A DNA stretch of 64,000 nt from Azophilus sp965220425 (GTDB lineage: Bacteria > Pseudomonadota > Gammaproteobacteria > Pseudomonadales > Azotimanducaceae). The translations under genes were made by a program, and so were the position numbers. Positions 42,160 through 51,813 of the stretch are shown here, in pieces. Each line of letters starts with the position of its first letter. The stretch's first letter is position 1. The DNA is taken from positions 372,001 through 436,000 of the forward strand of contig OZ244830.1 in the NCBI GenBank assembly GCA_965220425.1, read 5' to 3'. The notes below the pieces were generated by a model. That model had not been told where the DNA came from. It made no database searches and worked only from the letters and a program-made list of their open reading frames with translations.

Positions 42160-42344
42160 TCAAACGTCGTCTGGCACCACCGGGTAGCACGGGGCGCCCC
42201 AATCCTCCTCGGGATTGACGATCAACAGGTGGATGACGCGCGGGACGAGGTCGGCAAGGATCGCCGTGCCATCGCGGATCTGGTCGCGATTCACACTGCT
42301 GCGCCAGGTCGCGCCGCCGTGCATGAGCTGGTTGCGCAGCGTGT
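42160..42344 (-). pseudogene. Fragment of HEPN-domain gene, diverged copy of 47437-47621
   Basis: 185 bp aligned without gaps to the 3' end of the HEPN gene at 47437-48102, about 15 mismatches by eye. Keeps the RNQLMHGGATWRSS motif and the tail ending CYPVVPDDV. The upstream coding part is missing. Marks the right edge of the defence island, mirroring the SDR fragment on the left. The rest of 42014-42521 shows nothing else recognisable. Confidence 0.85.
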
Positions 42345-42521
42345 CGGTACTGCTCGGCGCGTGGCTGCCGGAAGGCGAGCAAGGTGGCCAGCCAAGCCCG
42401 CTGGCTGTCGAAGCCGCAGAACCGGGACTACTTCCGAAGCCCTCAGCATGTTGCCCAAGTGAAGGCAACCCGGGCTGCGCCCGACCCCACGGCGTGCGTT
42501 ACAAATTGAAGAAACGCCCGA

Positions 42522-43607
42522 TCACGATCCGGAGCGAAACTTCGAAGGCGAAATCCGGTTCCAGCGGATGAATGCGCGCCGAAAGCTTCTCTCGTCCGAG
42601 TAGTCGAGTTCTTCGGCGACTTCGCCGGCGAGGTGATCTTGAGACAACAGACGCTTTGCGCGTGCGTTCAAGGCCTTTTGCCTGACCTCCTGAAATGATG
42701 TGTTCGATTGCGCCAGGCGGCGCCGCAAGGTCCTGGCACTGAGATTGAGCTGCAATGCAAGCTCATTGGCCGACACGGTTTGCTTCAGCATCAGGTCGGT
42801 GACCCTCTCGACAATCGGCACGTTCGCGGGCGAAACCCTGAGATTGCATTCAATCAGGTTGGCCACTTCGCCAAAGATAGCGTTTGGCTGGGGCAGGTCG
42901 GCAGCCCGGGGTTTCACTGGCAAAGCGGCGACGGAGTAGTCGTAGATCAGCGCGTAGTTCTTGCTTCCGTACACGGTCGGCACGCCCCAGTACGCCAGTT
43001 GGTCAAGCCGGTTACCCCTGTGTTTGCGAGAATTGCTCAGACGCCGCTTGGTCGTAACCTTGCACAGGTATGAATCGATGTTGGCGCCGGCACAAATGCC
43101 AAACAGTGTGTGCATGAGTATCGCGATACACTCGAGAAAACTGTGCAACTGGCGGGCCGTCAACTCGAATGGGGTGGGAAAATCCTTGTTGTCAATGGCG
43201 TAGATCAGCTTGTCACCCTGCGTCATTACGTGGTTGTAGACACGACCGTGCAATAGGTTGAAGCCGTTCGCAAACTCGCGAAGCATGCGGTCAAAGCGGT
43301 TCGAGGCAACCGCCTGGGACATGACGAAGTGGAACGCGCCCGGCAACAGGGGCCGTTTTGACATTCGCACCGTCTCGTCGCTGGTCAGGTCGGCCAGTCT
43401 CCCGAGAAGCCTGAAGTAGTCGGAAACCGGCACGGGTTCCGATTCATCGTTTGCACCCGGTCGCTGGCGCCGTGTTTCCCGCAATACGACGGCCAGGTCG
43501 ATACCGCTGGACATGGCAGCTTTTGCCAGCGGTTCAAACAAGGAACTGTCCACGCAGGGAATGCTTGGCCCATTCGCCGAACCTGGATGGTCGCTGAAAT
43601 TCGGCAT
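42522..43607 (-). CDS. AraC-family regulator (OruR/ArgR-like N-terminal domain)
   Basis: 361 aa. N-terminal Arabinose_bd/effector domain (about 25-205), C-terminal AraC HTH pair (NELALQLNLSARTLRRRLAQ and GEVAEELDYSDERSFRRAF, then RWNRISPSKFR). Divergent from the TonB receptor; a 17-bp inverted repeat lies between. Probably activates the receptor and downstream esterase in response to their substrate. Confidence 0.9.
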   Translation of the reverse strand: MPNFSDHPGSANGPSIPCVDSSLFEPLAKAAMSSGIDLAVVLRETRRQRPGANDESEPVPVSDYFRLLGRLADLTSDETVRMSKRPLLPGAFHFVMSQAVASNRFDRMLREFANGFNLLHGRVYNHVMTQGDKLIYAIDNKDFPTPFELTARQLHSFLECIAILMHTLFGICAGANIDSYLCKVTTKRRLSNSRKHRGNRLDQLAYWGVPTVYGSKNYALIYDYSVAALPVKPRAADLPQPNAIFGEVANLIECNLRVSPANVPIVERVTDLMLKQTVSANELALQLNLSARTLRRRLAQSNTSFQEVRQKALNARAKRLLSQDHLAGEVAEELDYSDERSFRRAFIRWNRISPSKFRSGS

Positions 43608-43651
43608 ACTTCATACACTACCACGGTGCTGGCCACAATTGTCCCTCTTTC

Positions 43652-43668
43652 ATGACCTATTCTGTCAT
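43652..43668. promoter_or_regulatory. ATGAC-N7-GTCAT operator candidate
   Basis: Perfect 5-bp-arm inverted repeat in the 148-bp divergent region, 44 bp upstream of the AraC-type regulator start and 87 bp before the TonB-receptor start. Plausible AraC-protein or other dimer binding site. Confidence 0.4.
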
Positions 43669-43755
43669 TGCGGATCACCTCAAGCAATCATCAAATTCGG
43701 AGTGGGGGAATGTTCGATCCGCTGTACGCATCGCGACCAATGGAGGAATTGCAAC

Positions 43756-46080
43756 ATGTGGCCCGACAAGACAGTTCGCCGTATTCGGCCGGTCCCAGTC
43801 TCGAGCGTTATCGCAATCCTGGCTTTCCTCGACGTGAGTATTGTCTGTGTCGCCCAAGAGGCGGCGGGCAATGAGCAGGTCAATGCAATCGAGGAAATCA
43901 TCGTCACCGCGCGGCGCAGGGAGGAGTCGCTATTGACCGTGCCGGGTTCGGTTTCGGCCTTCAGTGAACGCCGGCTTCGCGATCTGCAGGCGACCGACAT
44001 GCGCCAGGTGCAATATGCCGTGCCGAACTTTCATTTTCAAAGAAGCGATTCGTCCAATGCGGCGGTCTACTTGCGTGGCATCGGGCAGAACGACTCCTTA
44101 CCCTTTGTCGAGCCGGGTGTCGGCGTCTATATAGACGACGTATACGTGGCGCGCACCCAGGCCGCTTTCGTGGAATTGTTCGACATCGAACGCGTCGAGG
44201 TTCTGCGTGGGCCGCAAGGAACGCTGTACGGGAGAAACTCCCCCGGAGGCGCCGTCAAGCTGATTACTCGCCAACCGTCCGATGAGTTTGAAGCTTACGC
44301 GGAGATTGGCGCCGGAAATCTCAAGGCCAGGATATACAACGGCCGCATTAGCGGACCATTGAGCAGCGACGGCCGCTGGAAAGGGAAAATTGCGTTCTCT
44401 GGAATCAACCGCGATGGATATTCCGATAATGCGGTACTTGGGGGCGCCGACGGCGACACCAATACGCTGTCGTTTCGATCCGGCCTGGACTTCGAGCCGA
44501 GCGACAAGCTGGGTCTGGCGCTCCGTGTCGAAGGAAAATTCGAGCGTCCAGACCGCTCGCTGACACCGATTCGGAAAACGCCGCTCACGCTGTTTCCAGA
44601 TCCGGTAGGCGCTTCCTTCAGCCCGGTGACCTACCTGCCGACAGAGGAAGCGTTTGGTTCACCGTATGTTGTTGAAGGCACCGCGAATATTCTTGCCGAC
44701 CTGACAACGTACGGTGCTTCATTCAAGATCAAGTACCAGTTTGGTGAAGACTGGTATCTGGAGAGCATCACGGCATACCGAAAGCTCTCCTGGGATTTCG
44801 TTCTGGATGCCGACAGCACGCCGCATCCGGTCCTCGACATTCCGGTTTACGAGGACGACGACCAGTTTTCGACGGAGCTGAGGGTAGCGTTTGAACGCGA
44901 TAGTGGCCTGTCGTTTACGGGCGGGGTTTTCTACTTTATCGACGATGATGTTGTGCTCGCGGGTTTCGACGATGCGTCGGCATCATTCGAGTTCTTCGGA
45001 CTCTTTTTCCCGATCATCAGTGTCGGAGTTCCATCGGGCGGATACGGCGAAAGCGACCAGCGCACGCGATCGATCGCAGCATTTGCCGACATTACTTTTC
45101 CCGTTTCGGATACGACGAGCGTGGAGATTGGCGCCCGCTACACCAATGACGAGAAAGAGGTCACGCGGCGCGGCGAATTTTTCTTTGACCCAACGCTGTC
45201 CTTGAGTCTTGATCGGCCGCCGTTTCTGGCCGGTATCGGGTTTCCCGGCGAGAACCTGCAAGACAGGCAGGATTGGAATGCGGTAACACCACGCGCGGTC
45301 CTGTCGCACCGGCCAAACGACAGCCTCACGCTGTATGCGTCCGTTTCTCGCGGCTTCAAGAGCGGCGGTTTCCCGGGGCGGGCATTTGCAGGTAGCGAGT
45401 TCAAGCCGTTTGATCCCGAAACGGTCTGGACCTTCGAGACGGGCATCAAGGGTCGCGATCCGGAAAACCGGTTCACCTACTCGGCCGCGTATTTCTACAA
45501 CGACTACAACGACCTGCAGTTAAACGGCTTTGGCCAGGACCCCGCGACCGGGCAATTTGTCAGCCTGTTCACCAACGCCGCGTCCGCGAAAACTCAAGGC
45601 TTGGAGGGTGAGGTCTCTTATCGGCCCAGCCACCGTCTTTCGATCGACGCTTCAGTCGGATACCTGAATGCGGAATACGAGGAATTCGAAACGCTGGTTA
45701 ACGGCGTGCTTACCGACGTCAGCACGCGGCGTCTGCCGAATGCACCCAAGTGGACCGGCTTCCTTGGCATGACCTACTCGGATCAACTCACCCCGGGCAT
45801 CGCCGGAACCGTGCATGTCGATATCGCCTACAAGGGCGACCACGCCAACGAGTCGTCGGATTCTCCGAACCTCGCCGTTGCCGCAGCGACCTACCTGAAC
45901 GCTTTCGTATCGATTTCAGCCAGTGATCAGCGTTGGGAAGTGCGTCTAGGAGGTACAAACCTGACGGACAAGGCGCGCGCCGCCCAGAGCTTCAATACCG
46001 CGGAGTTCTCCGGCGTGGAAACTGCCTTTATGGGTGCTCCCCGCCTGTACGAAATACGACTTCTACTGCGCTTTGATTGA
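43756..46080 (+). CDS. TonB-dependent outer-membrane receptor
   Basis: 774 aa from ATG 43756 with GGAGG at 43742-43746. Signal segment ends about VCVAQEAA; TonB box region IEEIIVTARRREESL; plug domain with YLRGIGQNDSLPFVEPGVGV and VEVLRGPQGTLYGRNSPGG; 22-strand barrel with final aromatic residue (LYEIRLLLRFD). Belongs to the broad group for hydrophobic organic substrates common in sphingomonads and marine gammaproteobacteria. The next gene is an HSL-type esterase 22 bp on, so the substrate may be an ester. Confidence 0.93.
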   Translation: MWPDKTVRRIRPVPVSSVIAILAFLDVSIVCVAQEAAGNEQVNAIEEIIVTARRREESLLTVPGSVSAFSERRLRDLQATDMRQVQYAVPNFHFQRSDSSNAAVYLRGIGQNDSLPFVEPGVGVYIDDVYVARTQAAFVELFDIERVEVLRGPQGTLYGRNSPGGAVKLITRQPSDEFEAYAEIGAGNLKARIYNGRISGPLSSDGRWKGKIAFSGINRDGYSDNAVLGGADGDTNTLSFRSGLDFEPSDKLGLALRVEGKFERPDRSLTPIRKTPLTLFPDPVGASFSPVTYLPTEEAFGSPYVVEGTANILADLTTYGASFKIKYQFGEDWYLESITAYRKLSWDFVLDADSTPHPVLDIPVYEDDDQFSTELRVAFERDSGLSFTGGVFYFIDDDVVLAGFDDASASFEFFGLFFPIISVGVPSGGYGESDQRTRSIAAFADITFPVSDTTSVEIGARYTNDEKEVTRRGEFFFDPTLSLSLDRPPFLAGIGFPGENLQDRQDWNAVTPRAVLSHRPNDSLTLYASVSRGFKSGGFPGRAFAGSEFKPFDPETVWTFETGIKGRDPENRFTYSAAYFYNDYNDLQLNGFGQDPATGQFVSLFTNAASAKTQGLEGEVSYRPSHRLSIDASVGYLNAEYEEFETLVNGVLTDVSTRRLPNAPKWTGFLGMTYSDQLTPGIAGTVHVDIAYKGDHANESSDSPNLAVAAATYLNAFVSISASDQRWEVRLGGTNLTDKARAAQSFNTAEFSGVETAFMGAPRLYEIRLLLRFD

Positions 46081-46102
46081 TGCGCCGCGAAGGACCAAAG
46101 CG

Positions 46103-47050
46103 ATGATTGACCGGCAGTGTGCCAATCTGCTCGAAAATGCACAGAGCATCCTGGCGGAAATCCTGGTGTCTGAAAGCGACCCCGTCGTCATCGGTCGAAA
46201 GTACACCGTCGCGCTGATGGAGACCTTTCTCGGGGCCGCGGCCAATGGTGTGGACACTCGGGACTTGTCGATACCGGTAGATTCGGCAGGAGTATTGGCC
46301 CGCCTCTACCGAAGCAATCACAACCCAGCGGATTCAAAACGGAAACTGGTGCTGTTTTTTCATGGTGGCGGGTGGAGTGTCGGCGACATCGACAGCTACG
46401 ATGGATTTGCACGGCGGTTGTGCGCGGAAACCGGGGCAGACTATCTCTCGGTCGATTTTCGGCGAGCACCGGAGCACAAATTTCCCGCCGCCCACGACGA
46501 CTGCTACGACGTTGCGCTCTGGGCCTTCGAGAATTGCGAGGCTTTGGGAATCGATCCCGCCAGAATCGGCGCCATGGGAGACAGCGCCGGTGGGGCGCTG
46601 GCGACCGCCGTTGCATGGCAGATTGCGCGGCAAACGGCCTTCCGGGTGAACTCGCTTTATCTCTTGTATCCATTCCTCGACCTGCGGGACGATCACCAGG
46701 CCTACGAATCGAGGATCTCGTTTGGCGACGGGAACTACCTGGTCGGGCGTGAGGGTTTGTCGGCCGCAAAGCAGTGGTACCTGGATGAAGACACCTGCAC
46801 CGAAGACCCGCTGGTCTCACCGATGTTCATCCCCGACCTCGAATCGCTGCCCCCAACCACGATCATCACGGCCGGACACGATCCGAATCTGGATGAGGGG
46901 AAACTGTTTGCCAAGAAGCTGCAGCGAAGCGGCGTTCAAGTTAGCGCAACCCACTTTGCGTCCGCGTTCCACGGCTTCATGCCCTTCGGCGTGCTGGATG
47001 TCGCTGGCGACAGTGTCCAAATACTCGCCAAGGCCATTGCGGAACACTGA
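46103..47050 (+). CDS. Alpha/beta hydrolase, HSL (GDSAG) family esterase
   Basis: 315 aa from ATG 46103 (AAGGA just upstream). Oxyanion motif FFHGGGWSVGD, nucleophile elbow GDSAGGALA, Asp in GHDPNLDEG, His in SAFHGFMPFG: a complete catalytic triad of hormone-sensitive-lipase-like carboxylesterases (abhydrolase_3). No signal peptide, hence cytosolic. In an apparent operon with the TonB receptor. Confidence 0.92.
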   Translation: MIDRQCANLLENAQSILAEILVSESDPVVIGRKYTVALMETFLGAAANGVDTRDLSIPVDSAGVLARLYRSNHNPADSKRKLVLFFHGGGWSVGDIDSYDGFARRLCAETGADYLSVDFRRAPEHKFPAAHDDCYDVALWAFENCEALGIDPARIGAMGDSAGGALATAVAWQIARQTAFRVNSLYLLYPFLDLRDDHQAYESRISFGDGNYLVGREGLSAAKQWYLDEDTCTEDPLVSPMFIPDLESLPPTTIITAGHDPNLDEGKLFAKKLQRSGVQVSATHFASAFHGFMPFGVLDVAGDSVQILAKAIAEH

Positions 47051-47198
47051 CTTCAGGAAACATCAGGCCGGCAGAATCCAGCACGGCACGCTCGATTGTC
47101 TGTGAGCCGGGCGCAATTCGCCAGCTCGGCAAGCTTTGCAGCACATCGCCGCGCGATGGCCAGATTTATGCCCAGAATGTGTTCGCCGTACAGCGTAA

Positions 47199-47411
47199 TT
47201 ACACTGTCCAGCCACACGGCCAGCGTGCGCGAACTCCGGGTCGGAGCGCTGATGACCAATGACACCCCGACCGGCCCCTCTCGGTGTTCACGCCCAACGT
47301 GGCCGTGGCTACCTCGCCGTCGAGCGAGAACGGCCCATCGGCGCCGCTGAACCGCGTCGCCGACGTGTTGCCCCACGCCGGTCCGGCGACGCGATCCGCG
47401 AAATGGACCAC
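47199..47411 (-). pseudogene. Autotransporter-like beta-barrel gene remnant (frameshifted)
   Basis: Reads ATRFSGADGPFSLDGEVATA then TLGVNTERG, similar to the barrel segment of autotransporter-like surface proteins (typically GREGDLSLDGEVASAMLG, from memory). After about 47275 the homologous reading continues in another frame (GPVGVSLVISAPTRS). Fragment within the 386-bp gap between the esterase and the HEPN gene; nothing else is seen there. Confidence 0.4.
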
Positions 47412-47436
47412 GAGGCCGGTGTACGGACGGCCACGC

Positions 47437-48102
47437 TCAATCGTCGTTCCCCACCACTGGGTAGCACGGATCGCCCCAGTCCTCCTCGGGATTGACGATC
47501 AACAGGTGGATGACGCGCGGGACGAGATCCGCAAGGATCGCGGTGCCGTCTCGGATCTGGTCGCGATTCACGCTGCTGCGCCAGGTCGCGCCGCCGTGCA
47601 TGAGCTGGTTGCGCAGCGTGTAGAGCCGAACCAGGATGATGGCCAGCACGGTGGCCGTCTGCCGCTTGTCGGCCAGCGCCCTGCGCGCCGCCGTCTTCGC
47701 TCCCTCGAAGCTTCGACGCCAGCGATCCTCGTCGATCTTGCAGTTCTGATGATCCCAGAACGGCTGAAAGACGAAGCGGTTGTCAAGCAATACGCGGAAC
47801 GGGCCAGCGAATTTGGACCAGACCAGGTCATAAAGCAGGTTTGCGCTGTCCAGGTCGACCAGCCGTTTCAGAAAGCGATCCAGTATCGCCTGCTCGGGTG
47901 CCGATTCACGCTGGATCTCATCCGCGTACGCCGCGTTGAGCGAAATCCAGCGGAACATGAACCTGGCGTCGTCATCGTCTTTCGAGCGTTCCGCCGCCGC
48001 CAGCCAGCTCAGCGCCCTGTGCACGCGCAAGCCTAGTCCGTCGTCGCCCTTCGCTTCTATCCGGTGAGCCCGTGCCTTCAAGCTCGAATGATCGAAAGTC
48101 AT
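47437..48102 (-). CDS. HEPN-domain protein (RN-x3-H)
   Basis: 221 aa, alpha-helical. Conserved RFMFRWISLNAAYADE (47-62) and the catalytic-type HEPN motif R164-N-Q-L-M-H169 followed by GGATW. The rest is charged helices. HEPN proteins are often RNases in toxin-antitoxin, Abi or defence contexts; no MNT-type nucleotidyltransferase partner is adjacent. A 185-bp diverged copy of its 3' end is at 42160-42344. Confidence 0.8.
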   Translation of the reverse strand: MTFDHSSLKARAHRIEAKGDDGLGLRVHRALSWLAAAERSKDDDDARFMFRWISLNAAYADEIQRESAPEQAILDRFLKRLVDLDSANLLYDLVWSKFAGPFRVLLDNRFVFQPFWDHQNCKIDEDRWRRSFEGAKTAARRALADKRQTATVLAIILVRLYTLRNQLMHGGATWRSSVNRDQIRDGTAILADLVPRVIHLLIVNPEEDWGDPCYPVVGNDD

Positions 48103-48224
48103 CGTGCCGTTCCGGGCATAGGAAGAATAAAAGCCCGATTTGAGTAGTTTGAAGCGTATCGGGCTGCAACTGCATGACTTGTCGATGATTGCGCGGTGGA
48201 GTGCGCCCCTCGGAGTGGACAGTT

Positions 48225-48458
48225 TCAGACTGCGATTTTGACAGGGGGGCGATGATGTCGATCCTCAAACTGAGCGGGGCTCAGATAGCCTGACGCAGAG
48301 TGCGATCTGCGGGTGTTGTACGTGTCGATGAATCTCGGAAGGTCGTCGCAAACGTCTTCAAACGTCTCGTAAGCCATCAGATAGACCGCTTCGATCTTGA
48401 GCGTCTTGATCAGGCTCTCGGCCTGGGCGTTGTCATAGGGATTTCCGCGCCGACTCAT
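48225..48458 (-). pseudogene. IS3-family transposase OrfB, C-terminal fragment
   Basis: 77 codons: MSRRGNPYDNAQAESLIKTL around the last catalytic Glu of the DDE domain, then RFIDTYNTRRSHSASGYLSP, the classic IS3 rve ending. The N-terminal two thirds and OrfA are missing, and no intact IS end is recognisable. Flanking bits 48103-48224 and 48459-48622 hold nothing I can identify. Confidence 0.9.
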
Positions 48459-48622
48459 TGAGCCACGCAGGCCGTGTTATCAGCACGGGTATCTGCAACG
48501 CGATGCGATCCAACAGGCGCTCGCGGCCATCGTGGCGCAGCGATAGCCGATAGGACGAATAACCACTCGAAACGGGATGAATGCTCATCGGGACAGGGTC
48601 AGCGAACAGATCGGGCGCCGCC

Positions 48623-49564
48623 TCAACCGAGTTTCCACTCCGTGCCTGCGCGCAGTCGCTCCATGAATGCCTCCGTGTAGGCTTCTTCCGGCGCTTCCCG
48701 GACCATCGCGTCAAGTAGGTGGGCATCGTCGCCGACCAGTATCCGCCAGCGCTCGTCGCGCACGCCGTCGAGGATGATCGAAGCCGCCTGCTCGGAGGTG
48801 GTCGGTGCGTTGTCGCGGAAGATACGGCCGACGGTGTCGACCAACTCCAGGAGTTGTTCGTCGGTGGTTTCCCGGGTTACCCATCCAAGCGCCTCGCACC
48901 GGGCCCGCAGCCGGTCCAGGTTGCCTTCGTCGATGAGGCGGCGGGCGTTGATCGCGATCGAGGTGCCGACGTGGCCCGGCATGACAACGGATACCTTGAC
49001 ATGGGGCGCGTTGTTGGCGAAGTCCGTGACCAATGCCTCGGTGAAACCCTTGACCGCGAACTTGGCCGCGCTGTAGGCCGAGTGGGCGCTTTGCAGGCCG
49101 AGCGTCGCCCAGAAGCCGTTGACGCTGCTGGTATTGATCATGTGCGCGTCACCGCTGGCGACGAGCATCGGCATGAAGGCGCGGGCGCAGTTGTAGACGC
49201 CGAACCAGCAGACGTTGAACGTGCGCTCCCAATCCTCCCGGTCGCCGTCCACGAAACTGGCGCCGCCGGCGATGCCGGCGTTGTTGAACAGGAGATCGAT
49301 GTGACCGGTGTCGTGCCGAGACTTAACGGCGTCCCGGAAGTCGTTGACCTCGTCTTCGTTGGCGACGTCGCAACGGTGGGTGCTGACCGCCCGGCCCTGG
49401 GAGGCCTCCCGTTCGCACAGCCGCCCGGTCTCCGCCAGGTTGTCCTCGAGCACGTCGCAGGTAGCTACATCGCAGCCTTCGGCCACCAGTTGCCGGCACA
49501 GCGCCCGTCCCATGCCCGTTCCACCGCCGGTGATTACCGCGAGTTTGCCGCCGAAATCCTTCAT
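48623..49564 (-). CDS. SDR family oxidoreductase
   Basis: 313 aa, longer than a basic SDR. Cofactor motif TGGGTGMGRALCR, NNAGIAGGASFVDG, active site NTSSVNGFWATLG with YSAAK. Extended C-terminal region (about 215-313) containing EALGWVTRETTDEQLLELVD, the part duplicated at 31247-31446. Resembles SDRs annotated near steroid or isoprenoid metabolism, but the substrate is not evident. Confidence 0.88.
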   Translation of the reverse strand: MKDFGGKLAVITGGGTGMGRALCRQLVAEGCDVATCDVLEDNLAETGRLCEREASQGRAVSTHRCDVANEDEVNDFRDAVKSRHDTGHIDLLFNNAGIAGGASFVDGDREDWERTFNVCWFGVYNCARAFMPMLVASGDAHMINTSSVNGFWATLGLQSAHSAYSAAKFAVKGFTEALVTDFANNAPHVKVSVVMPGHVGTSIAINARRLIDEGNLDRLRARCEALGWVTRETTDEQLLELVDTVGRIFRDNAPTTSEQAASIILDGVRDERWRILVGDDAHLLDAMVREAPEEAYTEAFMERLRAGTEWKLG

Positions 49565-49723
49565 GTTCGTTCCTTGCGCTCACCCCGTACACGGGCGGGT
49601 TCAGGCGCAGTATATGCCGGCGCCCCCATTGCGCGGTTCGTCGCGCGCAATGACCGTGCGATGGACTTCGAACGGACCCTGCACGATGCACCGGGCATCC
49701 AATGGCGTATCCGTTCCAGGCGG

Positions 49724-50662
49724 CTATGCCGCCGCGGACTCAAACAGGTCCGCGGGAAGTGCGCTGCGATAGACCGGTATAGCGTAAGCGGTGCGGATCG
49801 CCTCGACCGGGTTGTTCCACTCCGACTCCCAGTGAATATCCATCAGGGCGGGGGCCTCGCGCCCGTGCCGCCAGGCTTCGGCGATCAACTGCATCAGTAT
49901 GGGGAAACCGGCCGGCTGCAGGGTCCAGGCTATCGCCGTTATGGTCGCCAGGAACATTGCCGAATAGTTGTGGCCGAACTGGGCCAACTGAAAGGCCGAG
50001 ATGGCAATCTCGTGTGAGGCGGTGGTCTCGTAACCGGCGACCAGGTGCCAGACATCGTGCATCTGCAGGATGCGCGTATTCAGATACCTGAGCGACGGCG
50101 GCAGCGTGTTCAGCGCGATGGCTTCCCGGTCCAGCACTTCCAGGTCGTAGCCCGCCTCGACGATCATGTCGTACAGCGTCTTGCCGAGGCTCCGATCGAC
50201 GCAGGCGCCGAGGTCGGCGAGATCGGTCCGTCCGGGCACCGGGTTGGTCAATGCGGCCGCGGCGCCGGGATGCCGTCGCGCCGAGTCTTCGGCGATCGCT
50301 TCGAAACCCGGGTGCACCGCGCCGCCAAGCGCGGCAACCCTGGCCGTGATGGAAGCGGCATCGTAGCCCTGCTGCGCATCGTCGATGACCGACCAGAACG
50401 CCGACCAGAACGCCGCTTGCAGGGGCGCCTCCGGCAGGCGGGGCGGGATGTCCGGGCACTCGTTCGAGCCGAGCCAGGCGCTTGCGATGATGTCATGGAC
50501 CGGCTCGATGGCATCGGGACAGGAGAATGCGGCCCAGGCCATGGCCGCGGCAACCCGCATCTGTCCGGCCCCGTCGCCTTGCCTGGCGGCACTCAGGGCC
50601 TCGATCAGTGCGTCGCGCTCGACACGGCGCGCCGCCTGTTGCAATAGCGGTTTCGCATCCAT
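49724..50662 (-). CDS. Coq4-family protein
   Basis: 312 aa. C-terminal half carries the Coq4 zinc motif HDVWHLVAGYETTASHE (HDxxHx11E) followed by QLAQFGHNYSAMFLA and IAEAWRHGRE. Coq4 organises or acts in ubiquinone synthesis; bacterial relatives of this length often sit beside lipid or steroid genes and may act on other prenylated or polycyclic substrates. The N-terminal 140 residues are less familiar. Confidence 0.8.
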   Translation of the reverse strand: MDAKPLLQQAARRVERDALIEALSAARQGDGAGQMRVAAAMAWAAFSCPDAIEPVHDIIASAWLGSNECPDIPPRLPEAPLQAAFWSAFWSVIDDAQQGYDAASITARVAALGGAVHPGFEAIAEDSARRHPGAAAALTNPVPGRTDLADLGACVDRSLGKTLYDMIVEAGYDLEVLDREAIALNTLPPSLRYLNTRILQMHDVWHLVAGYETTASHEIAISAFQLAQFGHNYSAMFLATITAIAWTLQPAGFPILMQLIAEAWRHGREAPALMDIHWESEWNNPVEAIRTAYAIPVYRSALPADLFESAAA

Positions 50663-50798
50663 CCTGGCCCTGATGGTAGCCTTGGTATTCGCATGCTGTC
50701 CAACCAGACCCCTCGATCACGGAGAACGGTGGCCGGATGAAACGAGTTTGCGCCCGGCCACCGTCCACGGGTCGCTCCGAGACATTGCCTCGTTAGCC

Positions 50799-51482
50799 AT
50801 GTGCGGCCGATTCTTCCGAACCGAGGTGAGTTACGAGGAGTACCTCGCGCACTTCGATCTGTCCCGGTCCGGGGACTTTCCCGGAACGGAGGCCGCCTAC
50901 AACGTGACCCCTACTCAGACGGCGCCGGTGGTAAGGCGGCCGGATGCAGGCAGTCAGTCTGAAATGGCCTTTGCGCGGTGGGGCCTGGTGCCGGCCTGGT
51001 GGAACAGGCCCCTGAAGGAGATGAAGTTCTCCACATTCAATGCCCGCAGTGAAACCGCGGCGACATCCAGGGTCTTTCGCAGTGCCTACCGGCATCGGCG
51101 TTGCCTGGTGCCGGTAAGCGGCTACTACGAGTGGTCGGGGCCCCGGGGGCACAAGACACCTTATGCGATCGGTTGCCGGAACAGGCGCTGGTTCTGCCTC
51201 GGCGGTCTGTGGGAGCAGACGGCCATCGCCGGGGAGACCATCGACAGCTTCTCGATTCTCACGACCACTCCGAACGAACTCATGGCGAAGCTTCACAACC
51301 GCATGCCCGTGATCGTTCATCCGGGTGACTATGGCCGGTGGCTCGATGCGGGAATGGGCGGCGTCGCCGACCTGTGCAATCCCTACCCCGCGGATGAAAT
51401 GGAAGCCTGGAAGGTCGCGCCCGCCGTCGGCAACGTGCGCAACCAGGGGCGGGAACTCATCGCCGAACTCTTTGTCACCTAG
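50799..51482 (+). CDS. SRAP-domain protein (YedK/HMCES family)
   Basis: 227 aa starting MCGRFF, the required N-terminal Cys2 that crosslinks to abasic sites in single-stranded DNA. Other signatures: YNVTPTQTAPVV, ARWGLVPAWW, NARSETAATSRVFRSAY, CLVPVSGYYEW (Glu), HNRMPVIV (His). Protects ssDNA abasic sites during replication. A longer in-frame ORF upstream is not used because Cys must be residue 2. Confidence 0.93.
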   Translation: MCGRFFRTEVSYEEYLAHFDLSRSGDFPGTEAAYNVTPTQTAPVVRRPDAGSQSEMAFARWGLVPAWWNRPLKEMKFSTFNARSETAATSRVFRSAYRHRRCLVPVSGYYEWSGPRGHKTPYAIGCRNRRWFCLGGLWEQTAIAGETIDSFSILTTTPNELMAKLHNRMPVIVHPGDYGRWLDAGMGGVADLCNPYPADEMEAWKVAPAVGNVRNQGRELIAELFVT

Positions 51483-51813
51483 CAGTTTTCGCCCCGGGGC
51501 GGCCGTAACCGTTCGGCGAAGTCGGTATAGCGCGGGACTCAGCGCCGCCCGAATAGTCATTGACGCCGATCCCAACGGCGCGAATGCCAAGGCCAAACTG
51601 CTGCCAGGCACCGCAATTGCTTGGCAACCCGATTGAAGAGGTCGGTGGCGGGCCGCAGGGTCGGTGAGCCCTGAGCGAACAGAATGCCGGAATGCCGGCG
51701 CACCGTAGCGACACGACCGAACGTCTACGCGGGCGTGCGGTCGTGTGTCGCATCGACACTGATGCCCGAAGCCCGTTTTACGGATCGTGGTCCGGCGAGT
51801 ATGGTTGCGAATT
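51483..51813. other. Intergenic region, nothing recognised
   Basis: 331 bp between the SRAP gene and HigB. No coding frame with family resemblance, no clear hairpin terminator and no copy of the window's repeats were seen. Confidence 0.5.
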
